Assembly (NCBI RefSeq): GCF_022458985.1
Contig: NC_061791.1
Span: 1,121,501 to 1,185,500, forward strand
Origin: Mugil cephalus
Taxonomy: Eukaryota > Chordata > Actinopteri > Mugiliformes > Mugilidae
Direction of reading: 5' to 3'
Length of the DNA: 64,000 nt
In this document: positions 22,788 through 34,800 of the stretch, piece after piece
Layout of the letters: each line of letters opens with the position of its first letter
Position numbering within the stretch: the first letter of the stretch is position 1
The notes under the pieces: model-generated
What the model saw: the letters and a program-made list of their open reading frames with translations, nothing else
What the model was told of the DNA's origin: nothing
The model's database searches: none
Translations under genes and position numbers: made by a program

Positions 22788-23777
22788 CCCCAGGTCCTGC
22801 ATCCACTCACATTTAGTTAAACGTTAAGGATATTAAGAGATTACGATTGTGTTTTTGATCATTTCGATTCATCTGAAAGTTTATTTATTCACGTTTTTTT
22901 CAACATACAGAAAGTATGTTGGTTGTTTTTGTTGAATAAAAAGCAAAACTAAAGGACACGTATCTGCTTCACATAGTTCACACATGACAATTAAACTTAA
23001 TTAAACGTATATTTACATCCCATCAATATTTATTCAGATTTGTTCAGTTAAATATTAAATTAATATTTATTTATTCTACTTTACAAATAAATAAAATATT
23101 CCTTTTTATTGACGGATTAAAACTCAGTTAATTTAACATAATAAAAATAATAATAATTCTGCAGTCCTCCCAGTCGTGACATATTTTCTTAATTTTTTCT
23201 TTATTTTCTGGTTTCAAGTTCATTTAATTAATTAAAGTTAATTTTATATGACTCATAATTATTTTATGCACTTATTAGGAAGTTAGTTTTAAAAGCAAAT
23301 TAAACTGAATTAATGATTATGAAGTCGAATTTCTTCATCTTCTTTATCATCTTTTTTCCTACTTATTCTTTTATTATCTTCTCCTTTTTTTGGTTCTACT
23401 TCTTCCTCTTTTCTTCTAAGTTCTTATCTATTTGTTCAGCCTCTCCTCCCTTATCTTCCACTACAACTAGCACTACTTCTTTTTTCCTTCCTCTTCTTCC
23501 CTATCATATTCTTCTTCTTCTTATCCTTATCTTCTTCAGATGATTTAATAACAGAGGCGTTGTTCTGGTTTACAGCAGATCTATAAACAAATAACTCGGA
23601 TAAAGATCAGACTCGACTGGCTCCTGGACTTTGGTCCAGATTAAAATGAAGTTCTCCAGGTTCCTAACGTCTACTCCAGCCAGAATAACAGTGATGTTTG
23701 ATTTAGTCGCCCTTGTAGCTTATTTGTGGTGTAGTTAACTCAGAAAGCCAACACACGACGTGATGTTCATGACATTA
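22788..23777. other. FBXO15 3' UTR and convergent intergenic region
   Basis: AT-rich sequence with a T/C-rich block at 23310-23540; no gene seen. FBXO15 and the PYD gene converge here. Confidence 0.7.
22935..22940 (+). terminator. FBXO15 poly(A) signal
   Basis: AATAAA 148 bases after the stop codon. Confidence 0.65.
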
Positions 23778-23783
23778 TTTATT
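23778..23783 (-). terminator. poly(A) signal of the PYD-B30.2 gene
   Basis: TTTATT on the plus strand, i.e. AATAAA on the minus strand, 87 bases past the stop at 23870. Confidence 0.65.
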
Positions 23784-23869
23784 GTAACACCTGAGTTCAA
23801 CAGAGAGTAAAATGGCTCCATCTAGTGGCAAAACCTGTCACTCAGTATATTTTTTACATCCTGACCTGG

Positions 23870-24939
23870 TCACTGTGGTGAGGAGATGACCAGAGGGGCG
23901 GAGTTTCGTCCGTCATTGTGAACCCCTGGACTGAAGAAGGGGTGGAGTTTCTCTGTGAAGGAGCACTCGGTTAAACGGTGAAGGAGTTCTGCAGAGTCCA
24001 CGTCATAAAAGAAAACCGACGCGTACTCGTAATCCACAAACACTCCCACTTTCTCCGGGTGACTCTTCACATCGAGGTAGACGCCGTTCGCTTGGAACTT
24101 CCCGTCTTTCCTTAAACCTATCGTCCAGAACCCGTTCTTGGGACTCGCTGTGATCGGCCCCTTCCTGCTGACCGACTCTTTGGCGACGCCGAGATCCCAG
24201 GAGGTTTTCCCTTTAACTTGAACCTCGTAGTAAAATCTTCCCGAGGAGAAGCTCTGCTTCCCCAAGACGTTGATGGCTCGGTCAAATCTCTGCGGGTTGT
24301 CTGGGACATTTTGTCGCTCTTTACCACAGTGAACTTGTTTCCCGTCACCGGACAGAATGAGATGAGGATTTGCTGTATTTGGATCTAGAGTCACGTCCAC
24401 TTCGAACTCCCTCTTCAGGAACATGTCCGTCTTTTTGCAGAGTTCCTCCTTTAGCTGCTTCACAGTGGTCATAATGGAGGTGGTGTACGTTGGCTGATGG
24501 ACGACGGTTTCCGTCCACCTCTTAACGGGCGGAGTAACGCTCAGAGACGAGAAGCGATGCACGAAGTCGTCGTGGTTTTTGCTGCTGTAAAGCTGCTCCA
24601 CCTCAGCGCTTCTCTTGTTCAGCTTGGAGATTTCCTTCTCCAGCTCTCGGACGTATCCTTCCGCCTCCTGTTGTGTCTTTTTCTGCGTTTCCTTGATCAC
24701 ATTGACGAGGTTAGTCTGACTCTTCTCGACAGATCGTAGCAGCGCCTCAAAAACCCGAACGGCGTCAGCAACCTGTCGCTCTGCAGATTTCCTGCTTAGC
24801 TCGACCGAGTGTTTGATTTCCCCGATCGTTTTCTCCATGTCCACAATTATCAGCTTAATTTCTGCCTGCACCTGCTCCAGTTTGGCCTTTTTTCTCTTGT
24901 GTTCGATGCTGAGAGAAACCGAGTCGACGTTCCTGAGGT
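23870..24939 (-). CDS. PYD-B30.2 gene exon 2 (coiled coil + PRY/SPRY)
   Basis: Acceptor gtttcag at 24941-24940. The first two bases complete the split Asn, then LRNVDSVSLSIEHKRKKAKL leads into the coiled coil. One uninterrupted exon codes for coiled coil and B30.2, stop at 23872-23870. Confidence 0.9.
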
Positions 24940-25314
24940 CTGAAACGACAAAGAGACAGAAATTGGGTCACGACTGTCTCTGGTTTGCTTTTCAAATATT
25001 ATTCTTATTATTCTGGATGATTAAAACGCATGAAGAATCTTACTTGAGTTTGTTTCTGACAAACGCTGCACCAGATCGTTCCTCCTGATCTTCTTTAAGA
25101 TCATCACGGTTTTCTCCCGAGCCCCAGAGCTGCCATAGTGTTGAACCATCAGATCCACCGTGTCCTGCCGGTCCGTCCCGTCCAGTTTGGACACAGGAAT
25201 GGCCAAGGAAGCGTCATCAATGTCCCGGTCCTTCAGGAACCACTTGAACTGCTTGAATTCTTCCTTGTCCAGGTCTTGAAGAGTTTCCCAGAGCTCTTCC
25301 CGAGGAGTCGTCAT
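23870..25314 (-). CDS. pyrin-domain / coiled-coil / PRY-SPRY (B30.2) protein (whole gene, 2 coding exons)
   Basis: Predicted innate-immune protein of 446 codons in two exons, 25314-25044 and 24939-23870. Residues 5-88 form a pyrin (death-fold) domain: LWETLQDLDKEEFKQFKWFL, IPVSKLDGTDRQDTVDLMV, ILKKIRRNDLVQRLSE. Residues about 95-220 are a heptad-rich coiled coil of the fish TRIM type, with KSAERQVADAVRVFEALLRS and EAEGYVRELEKEI. Residues about 270-446 are PRY then SPRY: LDPNTANPHLILS, SGRFYYEVQV, WDLGVAKESV, FWTIGL, VGVFVDYEYASVFFYDV and PFFSPG. RING and B-box are absent. PYDs bind other PYDs (ASC, inflammasomes), and B30.2 domains recognise ligands. The layout is closest to mammalian pyrin (MEFV) minus its B-box. 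It could be a TRIM-derived fusion; the exact orthologue is unknown. Confidence 0.9.
25044..25314 (-). CDS. PYD-B30.2 gene exon 1 (pyrin domain)
   Basis: ATG at 25314 starts MTTPREELWETL, the usual beginning of fish PYDs. 90 codons plus one base before donor GTAAGA. Such a single-exon PYD is the normal exon-shuffling module. A non-coding upstream exon may exist but was not placed. Confidence 0.9.
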
Positions 25315-26269
25315 CGCGTTCTGGATCCTGGACGATCAGAACAGAAGCTTCAACAAAATGAAACTAGCAGCATGAGATGTTTTTTTCTCAATATTAGATG
25401 CATGTATAGCATAAAAATTTCTTTCACATTTTCTAGACCTATTTATTGAAATGAAAGTAAAAGATACATGACTTGAAATAAAAAAATGTATTTAACGGCT
25501 GAACATTTTTGAAGAGGTTTCATCATATTTTTTGCAGCCGTTATTGTTTTGCATTAAGTTTTCTCGAAGGTGTTTAGGGTTAGTTGGACCTAAGAACTAT
25601 AAAAACTATATGCTATGTCTTCACATGTGGACGCAGGGATTATTTCACTATATGTTATAATAAAGTCACCAATATGTAACAACATATAAAACTGAACACA
25701 GCCGTGCAAAGCCAGAATCGCAAATAATGAATTCTCAACATCGTCAAATGAGTATTTGCTAATAAGTGAAGTTATAGCTATTGATAGAATTTGTTTCATA
25801 TTAAAATAGAAAATAAACATAAACAAGTTTCAGCTGTAAAATTTGTTGAGGTTTTGCACATTTTTGCTCTTTTGTCATGTGATTGGCTGCAGAATGAATC
25901 CACTGAGACGCTCGCCGTCTTAGAAAGTGTCATCCCAATTTAAGGCCTCAAAAAAACATTTTTAAATACAAACATATTTTGCTTGTTAGGTCTCAAATTA
26001 CATTTAATCAGTCATTTAAAAAAAGCCTTCATCTGCAGTATGACCCCCTATTATCTTCCTGTTCCTCATTAGTGGAGCCTTATTTGACGTACTTCGTGTA
26101 GGCCTTAGATTAAACCCAGAATGGTCGTAAAAAGTCTTTAATTTGACTTGTTCAGGCCTGTAGGAACCCCGCAGCAGATCAGCCATTCAGGCCTTTAGTC
26201 GTATCCGTCAGAATGTCTCAGTACGTTCGTCACCAACAGCAGCAGCTGCTTTGAGTTTTTCGGCGTCGT

Positions 26270-26560
26270 TTTACCGGCCCGTCTCCTGGAGTCAGCGCCC
26301 ATGGAAAAGAGGGCGTTATTTGTGTTGGTTGGAGTCTAAAACCCTTAAAAAGTGAGCCCGTGCAGAAGAGCAAAAAACTGCAGTTCATCAAGTGGCCACA
26401 TGAGGGAGCAAATCCCCATAGACCCCCATGTTAAAAAGCCCATCTTTACAGCATTACTAAACAACCTGGTACCAAAACAAAGCGGTTCAGGTCTCAATGG
26501 TGGGGGGGCGATTATTTCCAACGCATTAGTTCATCCTGTGAGAACGGATCAATAAATGCA
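26270..26560. repeat. dispersed repeat (ccccatagacccccatgtta type)
   Basis: The block ctgcagttcatcaagtggcc, then ccccatagacccccatgtta, is a word combination I recognise from many fish introns, probably a non-autonomous transposon. Boundaries are approximate. Confidence 0.5.
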
Positions 26561-28209
26561 TTGTACAAAATTAGAAGTGATTTCCAGTCCAAACACACCC
26601 TGACGAAGGCTGTTTGTCACTTCACAAGGGTTGTATCCTAGCGTCTGTTTTTTAATGCTTGTTTTTTAAACCATTTCATTAGGAAATAGTCATCTTAATA
26701 GACGCTTTTTATCCTTGGACTTTTTGTCCCTTTCCAAAGAGCATGAAAAAACTTGTTCCAATACTTGTGGATGCGTTGAGGCACAAATATGTAATGTAAA
26801 GGTTTCCAGCAAAGATTATGATCCATTATAAAACCAAGAAACTGCATTTAATTGACTCTGTCAATTTCCACGTTTTCAGTTTCCAAAAGGAAAAGTAGTT
26901 CCTCTAAAAATTAAAAATGCAGTTGATTAGAAACCAGAACCTTCCTGGACACGAGATTTAGAGCAGTATGAATTTACTCCTGTATCTGAGAAAGTGGCAC
27001 GTGAGTGTCATCGCTTCCTGTTTTTTTACTCCCACGTACTAGCAGCTGGTTTTTATCATAGGCTTGAGTTTCAGTTTTGGCTCTGAGGCGTCGGATCACA
27101 TCCTAGAACCAGATACCTGTAAAAACTGTTGAATGTTACCTCTTCAGCTCGTCCTGACGCGACCTCCTCCTCCTCCTCCTCCTCCTTCCTTCCTTCGTTC
27201 GTTCTGACTGAAGGCGATGCTGTAAACTTCAGCCTTCCCCCAAATAAGGACGATACTACCACCTCAGACATGATTGGCTCATGGGGCTGCTTCCTGTTGG
27301 ACGTGACGTCAGCTTGAAAATAAATGTGTAAATGTAAATGTGGGCTCCGCCGTTCACTGTGGGAGGAGGCTGCAGAAAGAAAGAGGATCTTTTTTTTCCC
27401 TTTGTCTGAAAACAACAGTCCCTTAAAAGTCTTTCAGGGCAGAAATGAAGCTTTGAAACTTGAGCTCATTGAAGAGGGTCCATTTGTTTCAGAGATGAAA
27501 CCAGCTTTCATTTCACCCACTCAGCATTTTATTGAGTCAACTCAGGGAAACATGGAGGAAGTTCAGTTTCTGTCCTTTGAAAGGGTTAATTTCTACCGAG
27601 GAAAAGTTCTTAACCCTTTGAAGTCACACACAGGAACATTTATCTGTGTTTTGTTTTGTTTTTTTTGTCTGTCTCTGTCCTATTTCACGTCTAGTTGCTC
27701 TCTCTCTTTCTTGACTTGTGCTGCTGCAGCTTTTGAATTTCCCAGAGTCTTATCTTAAGTAACCGCAATCAAAAGCTTTTTACAGCCTCACATTCAACCT
27801 TTAACCTGATGATAAGGATTTATTTAAATGAATGAATGAATGGTTTATTTCAAACATGTAATTCAAACAAAACAAAGACACTTACCAACATGAATAAAAA
27901 GGGAAGAAGCCTTATTTAATCCCACCTCTTCTCCTTTTAACCTTCACTACTGAGCAAAAGTTTTTAAGCCGATGTGACAAAAAAAAAATTTAAATGCTGT
28001 AAACTAAGAATGTTTTCAAAAATAGAGGCGTTAATAGTTTATTTTCATCATGAATGAGCAGAAGACAAATCTAAATCAAATCATCCTTTACCTTCCAGAC
28101 TCCGTCAGTTCTTCTACTTGATCTTGAAGTTCTTGAAGGAACTCGAACGTCTCGGAGAAATGTAGACTTCCTCAAATCCTTCCATCTCTTCATGTGATCC
28201 CAGTGATGT

Positions 28210-28253
28210 TAGCTAGGCTAGTTAGCTAGGCTAGTTAGCTAGGCTAGTTAGCT
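28210..28253. repeat. 13-base tandem repeat
   Basis: Three copies of gctaggctagtta. Confidence 0.9.
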
Positions 28254-28522
28254 GGTGTTTTCCTGTGTGTTACTTCCAGTTGTGTCAGAGGGGAGAGATG
28301 TTGGTTGAAGTGTAGTCGATGTCCCATCATTTTTTTTTAACCTGCTTCTGTTGGCGTCTCATCTCATCTTATATCCCAACACCTATAAATAACTTAAATC
28401 ATGATAATTCTCACATTAACATTAAACCTCGATGATGAAAGTGATTAAAATAAATTAAAAATCAATTTCTCGTCCTCACAGTGAAAGTGGAAGGAAACAA
28501 AGACTAAATGAAGCCTGGTGGG

Positions 28523-28563
28523 GAAGAGGAGGAGGAGGAGGAGGAGGAGGAGGAGGAGGAGGA
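28523..28563. repeat. (GGA)n microsatellite upstream of TSPAN8
   Basis: About 12 triplets, 200 bases before the TSPAN8 start codon. Confidence 0.95.
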
Positions 28564-28654
28564 ACCAGGGGAGGGAGGACGGAGCGGGGGGAGGAGAACA
28601 GTGACTAACAGAGAGTGAGGAAACAGGTAGAACGGGCCGGTCTATTTACTGGCC

Positions 28655-28763
28655 TCAGGGACGTCGCCCTTTATTTATCCGGTGTCGGCCGAGACAGCGA
28701 GTCGAGAGGTAGAAGTTACAGAGTGAAGAAGAAGAAGAAGAAGAAAGAGAAGAAGAAACCACC
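28655..28763 (+). promoter_or_regulatory. TSPAN8 5' UTR / core promoter candidate
   Basis: A TATA-like ctttatttatcc lies at about 28670, followed by a purine-rich 5' leader (GAA repeats 28725-28756) and a strong start context, aaccaccATGG. The start site is not experimentally known. Confidence 0.35.
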
Positions 28764-28820
28764 ATGGCTGTGAACAGATGCGTCAAATTCCTGCTGTTCT
28801 TCTTTAATCTGCTTTTCTGG
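28764..28820 (+). CDS. tspan8: TSPAN8 exon 1
   Basis: [19 protein letters not shown], cytosolic N terminus and start of TM1; donor GTGAGT. Confidence 0.92.
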
Positions 28821-31800
28821 GTGAGTCCAGTTTAATTAATGAGATTTTAACTTGATTCGTTGGGATTTGTTACGTTTTAAAATGATCTGAACAGTTTAGA
28901 CACTATGCACCAAGTTTAAAAGAAGAGTTTCTGTATAAACTGATTTATTTCATAGTTTTGTTTTGTTTTTTTGTTTTTTGTGATAGATTTATGTGTTAAA
29001 CTGTTTCCAGGGGCTGAGGTCAAGCTTTCAAAAATGGAAGTGTTAATAGTTTATAGTTTGATCATGAATGAGCAGAAGATAAATCTGAATCTGTTTTAAC
29101 TCTTTTTTAATCTGCTTAGTTTTCCATCTTTTTACGGTTCCATGTGTTTGTGAGTGAGTTGAGGCGTTGATGTAGAACAGGTTGTGTCGGCTCTCCCTCC
29201 CTCCACAAACATTTGTTGAGTTTCAGGGCGTGGCGCCGTCGGCCGCTCCACGCAATCGTCTTATCTGCAGATCTGGGGCCTCGTTTCAGTCCTCCGCCCT
29301 CGACCCAGACACGGTGCAGTTTGTGGCGCGTTCATTCATTGGTTGATCTGCAGCTCCGACACAAACTCGATTGTCCTTTTTGTTGCGCGTTGGTTGAACC
29401 GTGTCGTACAAACACGTTCGCTTTGTGTCTGGAGTTTTCTGTTTGCTCTGTTGATCCACGGTCAGCAGCTAAAAGCACAACCAGCTGATTTATTTATAAC
29501 CCGCATTTAAAAAAGCTGATGGAGAAGAGTCAAACACACTCAAAGAAAAGGAAAATACTGGAGTAGAAAGGTCATTTTAAGACGGATGGGAACATTCAAC
29601 CCACCAGTCCTGGGCTCTGGGACGCCCCCTAGCTGGGAACCCCGGTTCTAACCTCATTAAATTAACGAGGTTTAATGTTAAAACCATTGGTTTGCCTGTC
29701 TTGACGTAGCCTGGAAGGTAACCCGATTTCTGAAAGTTATCCTTGATTCTCTCTGTTGGGAACCAATCAGATTGTTTGGGGGCGGGGCTTAAATAATAGC
29801 ACGTACATGCGTCCAGTAGATGTGGAGGTGTTGGTTTTTACTCTGTATCGGTTTAAACGTCCCAAAATGAAATCTGAAATGAAGTTGCGTCAGATGAAAC
29901 GGTTTCATGAATGATGACGAGCTGTTTTTATTTCACTTATCTCTGGAGATTTCACTTCCCTCCTCTTGTTACCACTATTCTTCCCATTAAATATATCATT
30001 TTTAGGACCTTACCCCCCCACTCATAAAACTAAACAAGTCGCATATTATTTCTGTAGAGAAGCTCAAAGACGTTGTGAACTATCTGAAGATGGAAAAGAT
30101 TTAGGTAACAAAGGTAACTCTTGTAAATTTAATCAGAATTTAGGTGTTTTGTAAATTACTTAAATTCCTTGTAAAATCTGCCTGTGGACTAATTTAATTT
30201 ATTGTTTTTATTTATTTTGCACTTTTTCTACATTTATTTATTTCATCCATCTGCATTAAATTTTATTCTGTACAGATACATGTTAAGAACTTTGGTATTT
30301 TTCCAAACAAAGGGCTTAAAACACATATTTATGAGGATTGTTTTGTGAGTCCCGTCATAAAAACAGAATTAAAAAAAATTACATAAAAGACGGGACTTTT
30401 GTTGTCAGTCTGACTAAATCCTCCTGGTTTCAGAGATCGTTCTTTACCTGCCTCCTGGTTTTCTTTCAGACTTTTATCTTTGTCCTGTTTACAGTGAGCT
30501 GAGGTTATTTTTGTCCTCCACTCACGCTCCCAGAAACCATGTTAAATCGATGCTAACGTGATTCCAGCCTCTCAGTGGATGTGATTGTGTTTACCTAATG
30601 ACGGCGAGGGCGGAGTAGCTTTCTTTATTTATTTACTGTAAGTCCAATTTACTCTAGTTTCTCCTTTTTATTTATTTTTTATTTTTTTGTAAACTCGTGT
30701 TTCCGCTGTAGCTTTTAATTGCTAAGTGATGCTTCTGCAGAAACACAGTGAGCTCTGCTTCAGGAAACATGGACGTATTGTTTTTTTTTTTTTTTTTTTT
30801 TAATTCCATTTTGACTTTTATCTTCTTGTTTTCGTCCATTGGACTAAAACTCTGCAAAGACCAACAGCGTGTACACAGTGAACACTCCATGGGCGGAGAG
30901 AGAAGGGAAATAACCAATTATCTGCGACTATCTGTCTCTGTACATTAACGGCCACTGGCTCATACAGGTCATTAATTATGTAGGAAGAGGAAATAGAGGC
31001 TCCAAGCAGAGGGAATGTTTTCATGGACAGTAACTGAATTTGCTTCCGTGGAAACATTAGGCAAATTTAGAGAAAACTGGCACGAGCCTGTTTTTAAAAC
31101 TAGACTGTGATACTGTGAATGTTGTTGGAAACAAATTAGATGATTTTCCACTGGACAGCAAAACAAAAACCCAAGAGACATTAAAAAGAAAATTAGTTCA
31201 CATGAAGCTCAGAGTCCATGGATGCAGGCGCCGCCATCTTGTGAATTCACACAAGTTAAAGATTAATAACACATAAAATAATAAAACGTATTTTTAATAT
31301 TTAACAGCAATTTATGGACTTGGACTTTGTAAATACCAACTACAGATTGTTGACTTTTTTCTTTTTTTTTACACAGAGCTAACGTGGGGTGCTGGTTTAG
31401 CTAGCTAGTTAATTCTCCTAAACTAAAGATAAAGTTAAACAGCGACGTTTGCTCAGATTCTTGAGGTCAGTTCTTTAACAGCAAGTTCCTACGAGATCGC
31501 TGCGCTTATGTTGTCTTAGCTAAGAACAATGCTAGCTTGCTGAGGTTGTCAATCGCAACCGTTTTTATATTGTTAAATAGCTGAAACGTAATTTCTCTGA
31601 AGAATCTGAATTAAAACATCTGAAAACATATATTTAAAAGACTGTTTGACGTGGATTTCAGTTCCATCCACTAACATGGGAGTGGGCGGGGCTTATGTGA
31701 TGTAAACTACCACCAGCCACCAGGGGGAGCTCCACATATTCTGGCTTTATATTTGGAGGAGCTGCCATGGCGTCCATTTTATTTACAATCTAGGAGACGC

Positions 31801-34800
31801 ACACATCAACAGCTACAGATAAAAGACAACCAGGAAGTGTCATAAAACTACAACTAAAATGGCTACAGATGACCTGTTTGCCTTGTTCTCTATAATCTTT
31901 ACATAATCTTATATGTTCCTTAAATCACAAGAATGAATCTGTACGTAGGAGTGTTTTTTGTTTGGTTTTTTCCTAAGGCCACAATAATTAGAAAATTGGC
32001 GCCAGTGTCTTTATGATGCTCCCGAACTAATTAAGATCTAATTAAAGATGTAAACATCAAACACCAACCCACTAGAAATGACTTCATCTTTTCCCATTGA
32101 GTCACATAGACTCTGTGGAGGCTCTGAGGCTCCGTGATCACTGGCTGTGATTTTGTGTGGTAGTTGTATGACGAGTTGTGTCTCAGTTTCACAATAGCTC
32201 ATTACTACTGTGTTAGCAAGCACCTGTGAGTCAACGCTGAGGAATGAAACTCCGTCTTTACTTTGACCGACAAGATCTTTAACCAGTTGTGACTTCATGG
32301 TGGAAGCTACTGAGAATTTTAATGTTTAATTCATACGTAAGATTATATGCACATGTTTAATGGGCACAAAGGTGAAGAGGAACACAACAAAACTTTAATC
32401 CAGATTATCTTTGAACTGGTTTAAAACTGTGAACCAGTTAATTCTGGTCGTGTGTAACTTCACTGTAATCTAAAATAAATCAGTTGTACCCAACAGTAGA
32501 AGGTTGATTAATAGATCTGTAATTAGATCGATGTGATCCTGATTAACTGCAACTAACTGAGATCTTGTTCAGACCTGATCCACATTAATTTGATTCTCAT
32601 TTATTCTACAAATTTACTTTGCGCATCATTTCTACAAGTGATGTGTTATTTTCTTCTCCTTTTTTGCCCCCCCCCCACATATTGTTATCCCCTAAAATAA
32701 ATACAAATTAAAAATAAAATAAATAATTAAAATAAAATAATATAAAACAAAACAAAAAAATAAGTAAAATTTGTTAAAATTAGTAAAAAATAAAATAATT
32801 CCAATTGACAGAAATCCAAATTAACTTCCATCAATTCTGATCACATGTGAATAATCTTATTAGTTTAAATCCTCATTGACTCTTATGCTGATCAGATCTG
32901 ACCCTGTTCTGGACGTTTTTTCTTTTTCTCGCTTCGATCCTGTTCAGACATTGTCTGATAACATATAATCCAAATCTGATTTAATTACTGAATAATCCAG
33001 AATAACTTGAACCCAAATTAACTTCAGTCAGCTTTAAACCTGTTCACACTGTCGTCTTCATTGGTTTTAATCTCGATTCAATTCTTTTCTCTTGGGTTTA
33101 TTCCCGTTAAAAAATAACTTTATCCCAGTTTCTAGTTGTTGTCCTGATCATAGTTGTCGTTGTGACGTTGTGTAGCTGGGTGTGCGTTTGTTTTTTAGAC
33201 CTACATAGCTCTGCTGTCATTTAATTAATCTGCAGATTTTCTCAGATACGACTCGATGATAAAACAAACATCTCTGAATGGAAACTATTCTCTGAATGTT
33301 TGTGAGGTGCATAACCTGTAACCGTGGGCAACCGTTAAAGAAAACCATGAGCTTTGTGTCGCTGTGTTTTGTAAATAAACATCATGTGGGCGGAGTCACG
33401 TTGGGCGGTCGACTGTAAAACGAGGACGTTTCTCATCATCAAACATCGTCATTTGTTATTTTATGTTTTGTTTGAATTCCTCAGATGTTTTGACCCATTT
33501 TATTTTTTAGAATAATCTATTTATGAATTCTTTAAAACATGAGTCAGTGAACAAATACAAATAAAACAAAATACAACTGAAGCTGATCTAGGACCCACAT
33601 CACTACTTGGCTTTTAATAAACGAATATGATTCTTTCATCTTCTACTTGATATTTGATAACGCATTGATCCTGATTAACTGATTAACTGTGGTCCTGTTC
33701 AGATATAAACCTGAATTATTCCAAATCAGATGCAAACAATCCTGGTTAAATATGATCATGTATTACATCTTGCTCCAATAAAATTTAATCCAGACCAAAG
33801 TTTATCTTGAACAAATCTAATCGTAATTGACAGTAATTTAAGTCAGATGCAATTCCAATTAAGTAGATTTAATTGGAACAACTTGATCTAATCTACATCA
33901 CATATAATCCTCATCAACTGCAACCTAATCCTATTTAACTCTGATTCTGTTCAAATCTAATCCTGATTAACTGTAATCCAAATCAAACCTAATCCTGATT
34001 AACCCTAATCCAAATGAAATCTAATCCTGATTAACTGTAATCCATGTGGTTGAACTGAGATTCTATTCAAATCTAAAAATCTAATCTGGATTAGCTGTAA
34101 TACAAATCAAATATAATCCTGTTTAACTCTTGATTCTGTTCAAATCTAATCTGGATTAACTGTAATACTAATCAAATCTTGTTTAACTCTGATTCTGTCC
34201 TTGTCTTGTGCCACTAAATCTCATTTCATTTTCAACAAATATAATCCTCAACAATCCAGATTAGTTTCCTTCCAGAGTCTGATTCGTAGTTTGGTTTGAG
34301 ACACAAAGCGATGATTTAAAGCTGGTGTTTTAGGCCTGAAGCTGAATAACTGAAGGAGCGGTTACTCTGGTTTGTCTGGTCCGGGTTGTCTTTGTGTTTG
34401 GAGGAATTCAGGGTGCGGCGCTATGTATGTATGTATACATACGTACGCCGCTACGTTTGTGCCTCCATTGAAATCACAAGTCGTCTTTGTCAAGTCTGTT
34501 TCCGTTGGTTCGGAATCAAATTCACCATGTCTTTTTGAGTTTTGATTTAGAGCTTCTTCACTTTGGTAAAAAAGTGTTAAAACATAACTGGAAGTTCAAT
34601 TTCTCTGTCTGAAATGTTTAATTGTGACAAACATGCAATAAAATGATGAATCTGGAAGGATCCCATCACTCTCTAAGACAAAGTGAAACCAAACACACTC
34701 TTGTTTTTCCGGCCGCGGGCCTGCACGATGAAATATTGATGGAAGATAATTGCCCGGCAGCTGTGCGTCTAATTGTGTTGAACAGGACACATTATCACTT

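Larger units (their letters stand above)
25315..28680. other. intergenic region between the PYD gene and TSPAN8
   Basis: Contains a dispersed repeat at about 26270-26560, a (CCT)n run at 27165-27190 and a 13-base tandem at 28210-28253. The ATG-started frame at 27324-27758 (plus strand, 144 codons) resembles no family and ends in a low-complexity hydrophobic run, so I do not call it. Confidence 0.65.

Noticed and set aside
22464..22802. 112-codon minus-strand frame opposite FBXO15 exon 9
   Set aside because: Antisense shadow of a confirmed exon.
27324..27758. 144-codon frame starting MCKCKCGLRRSL
   Set aside because: No family resemblance, low-complexity hydrophobic end, no splice-consistent neighbours.
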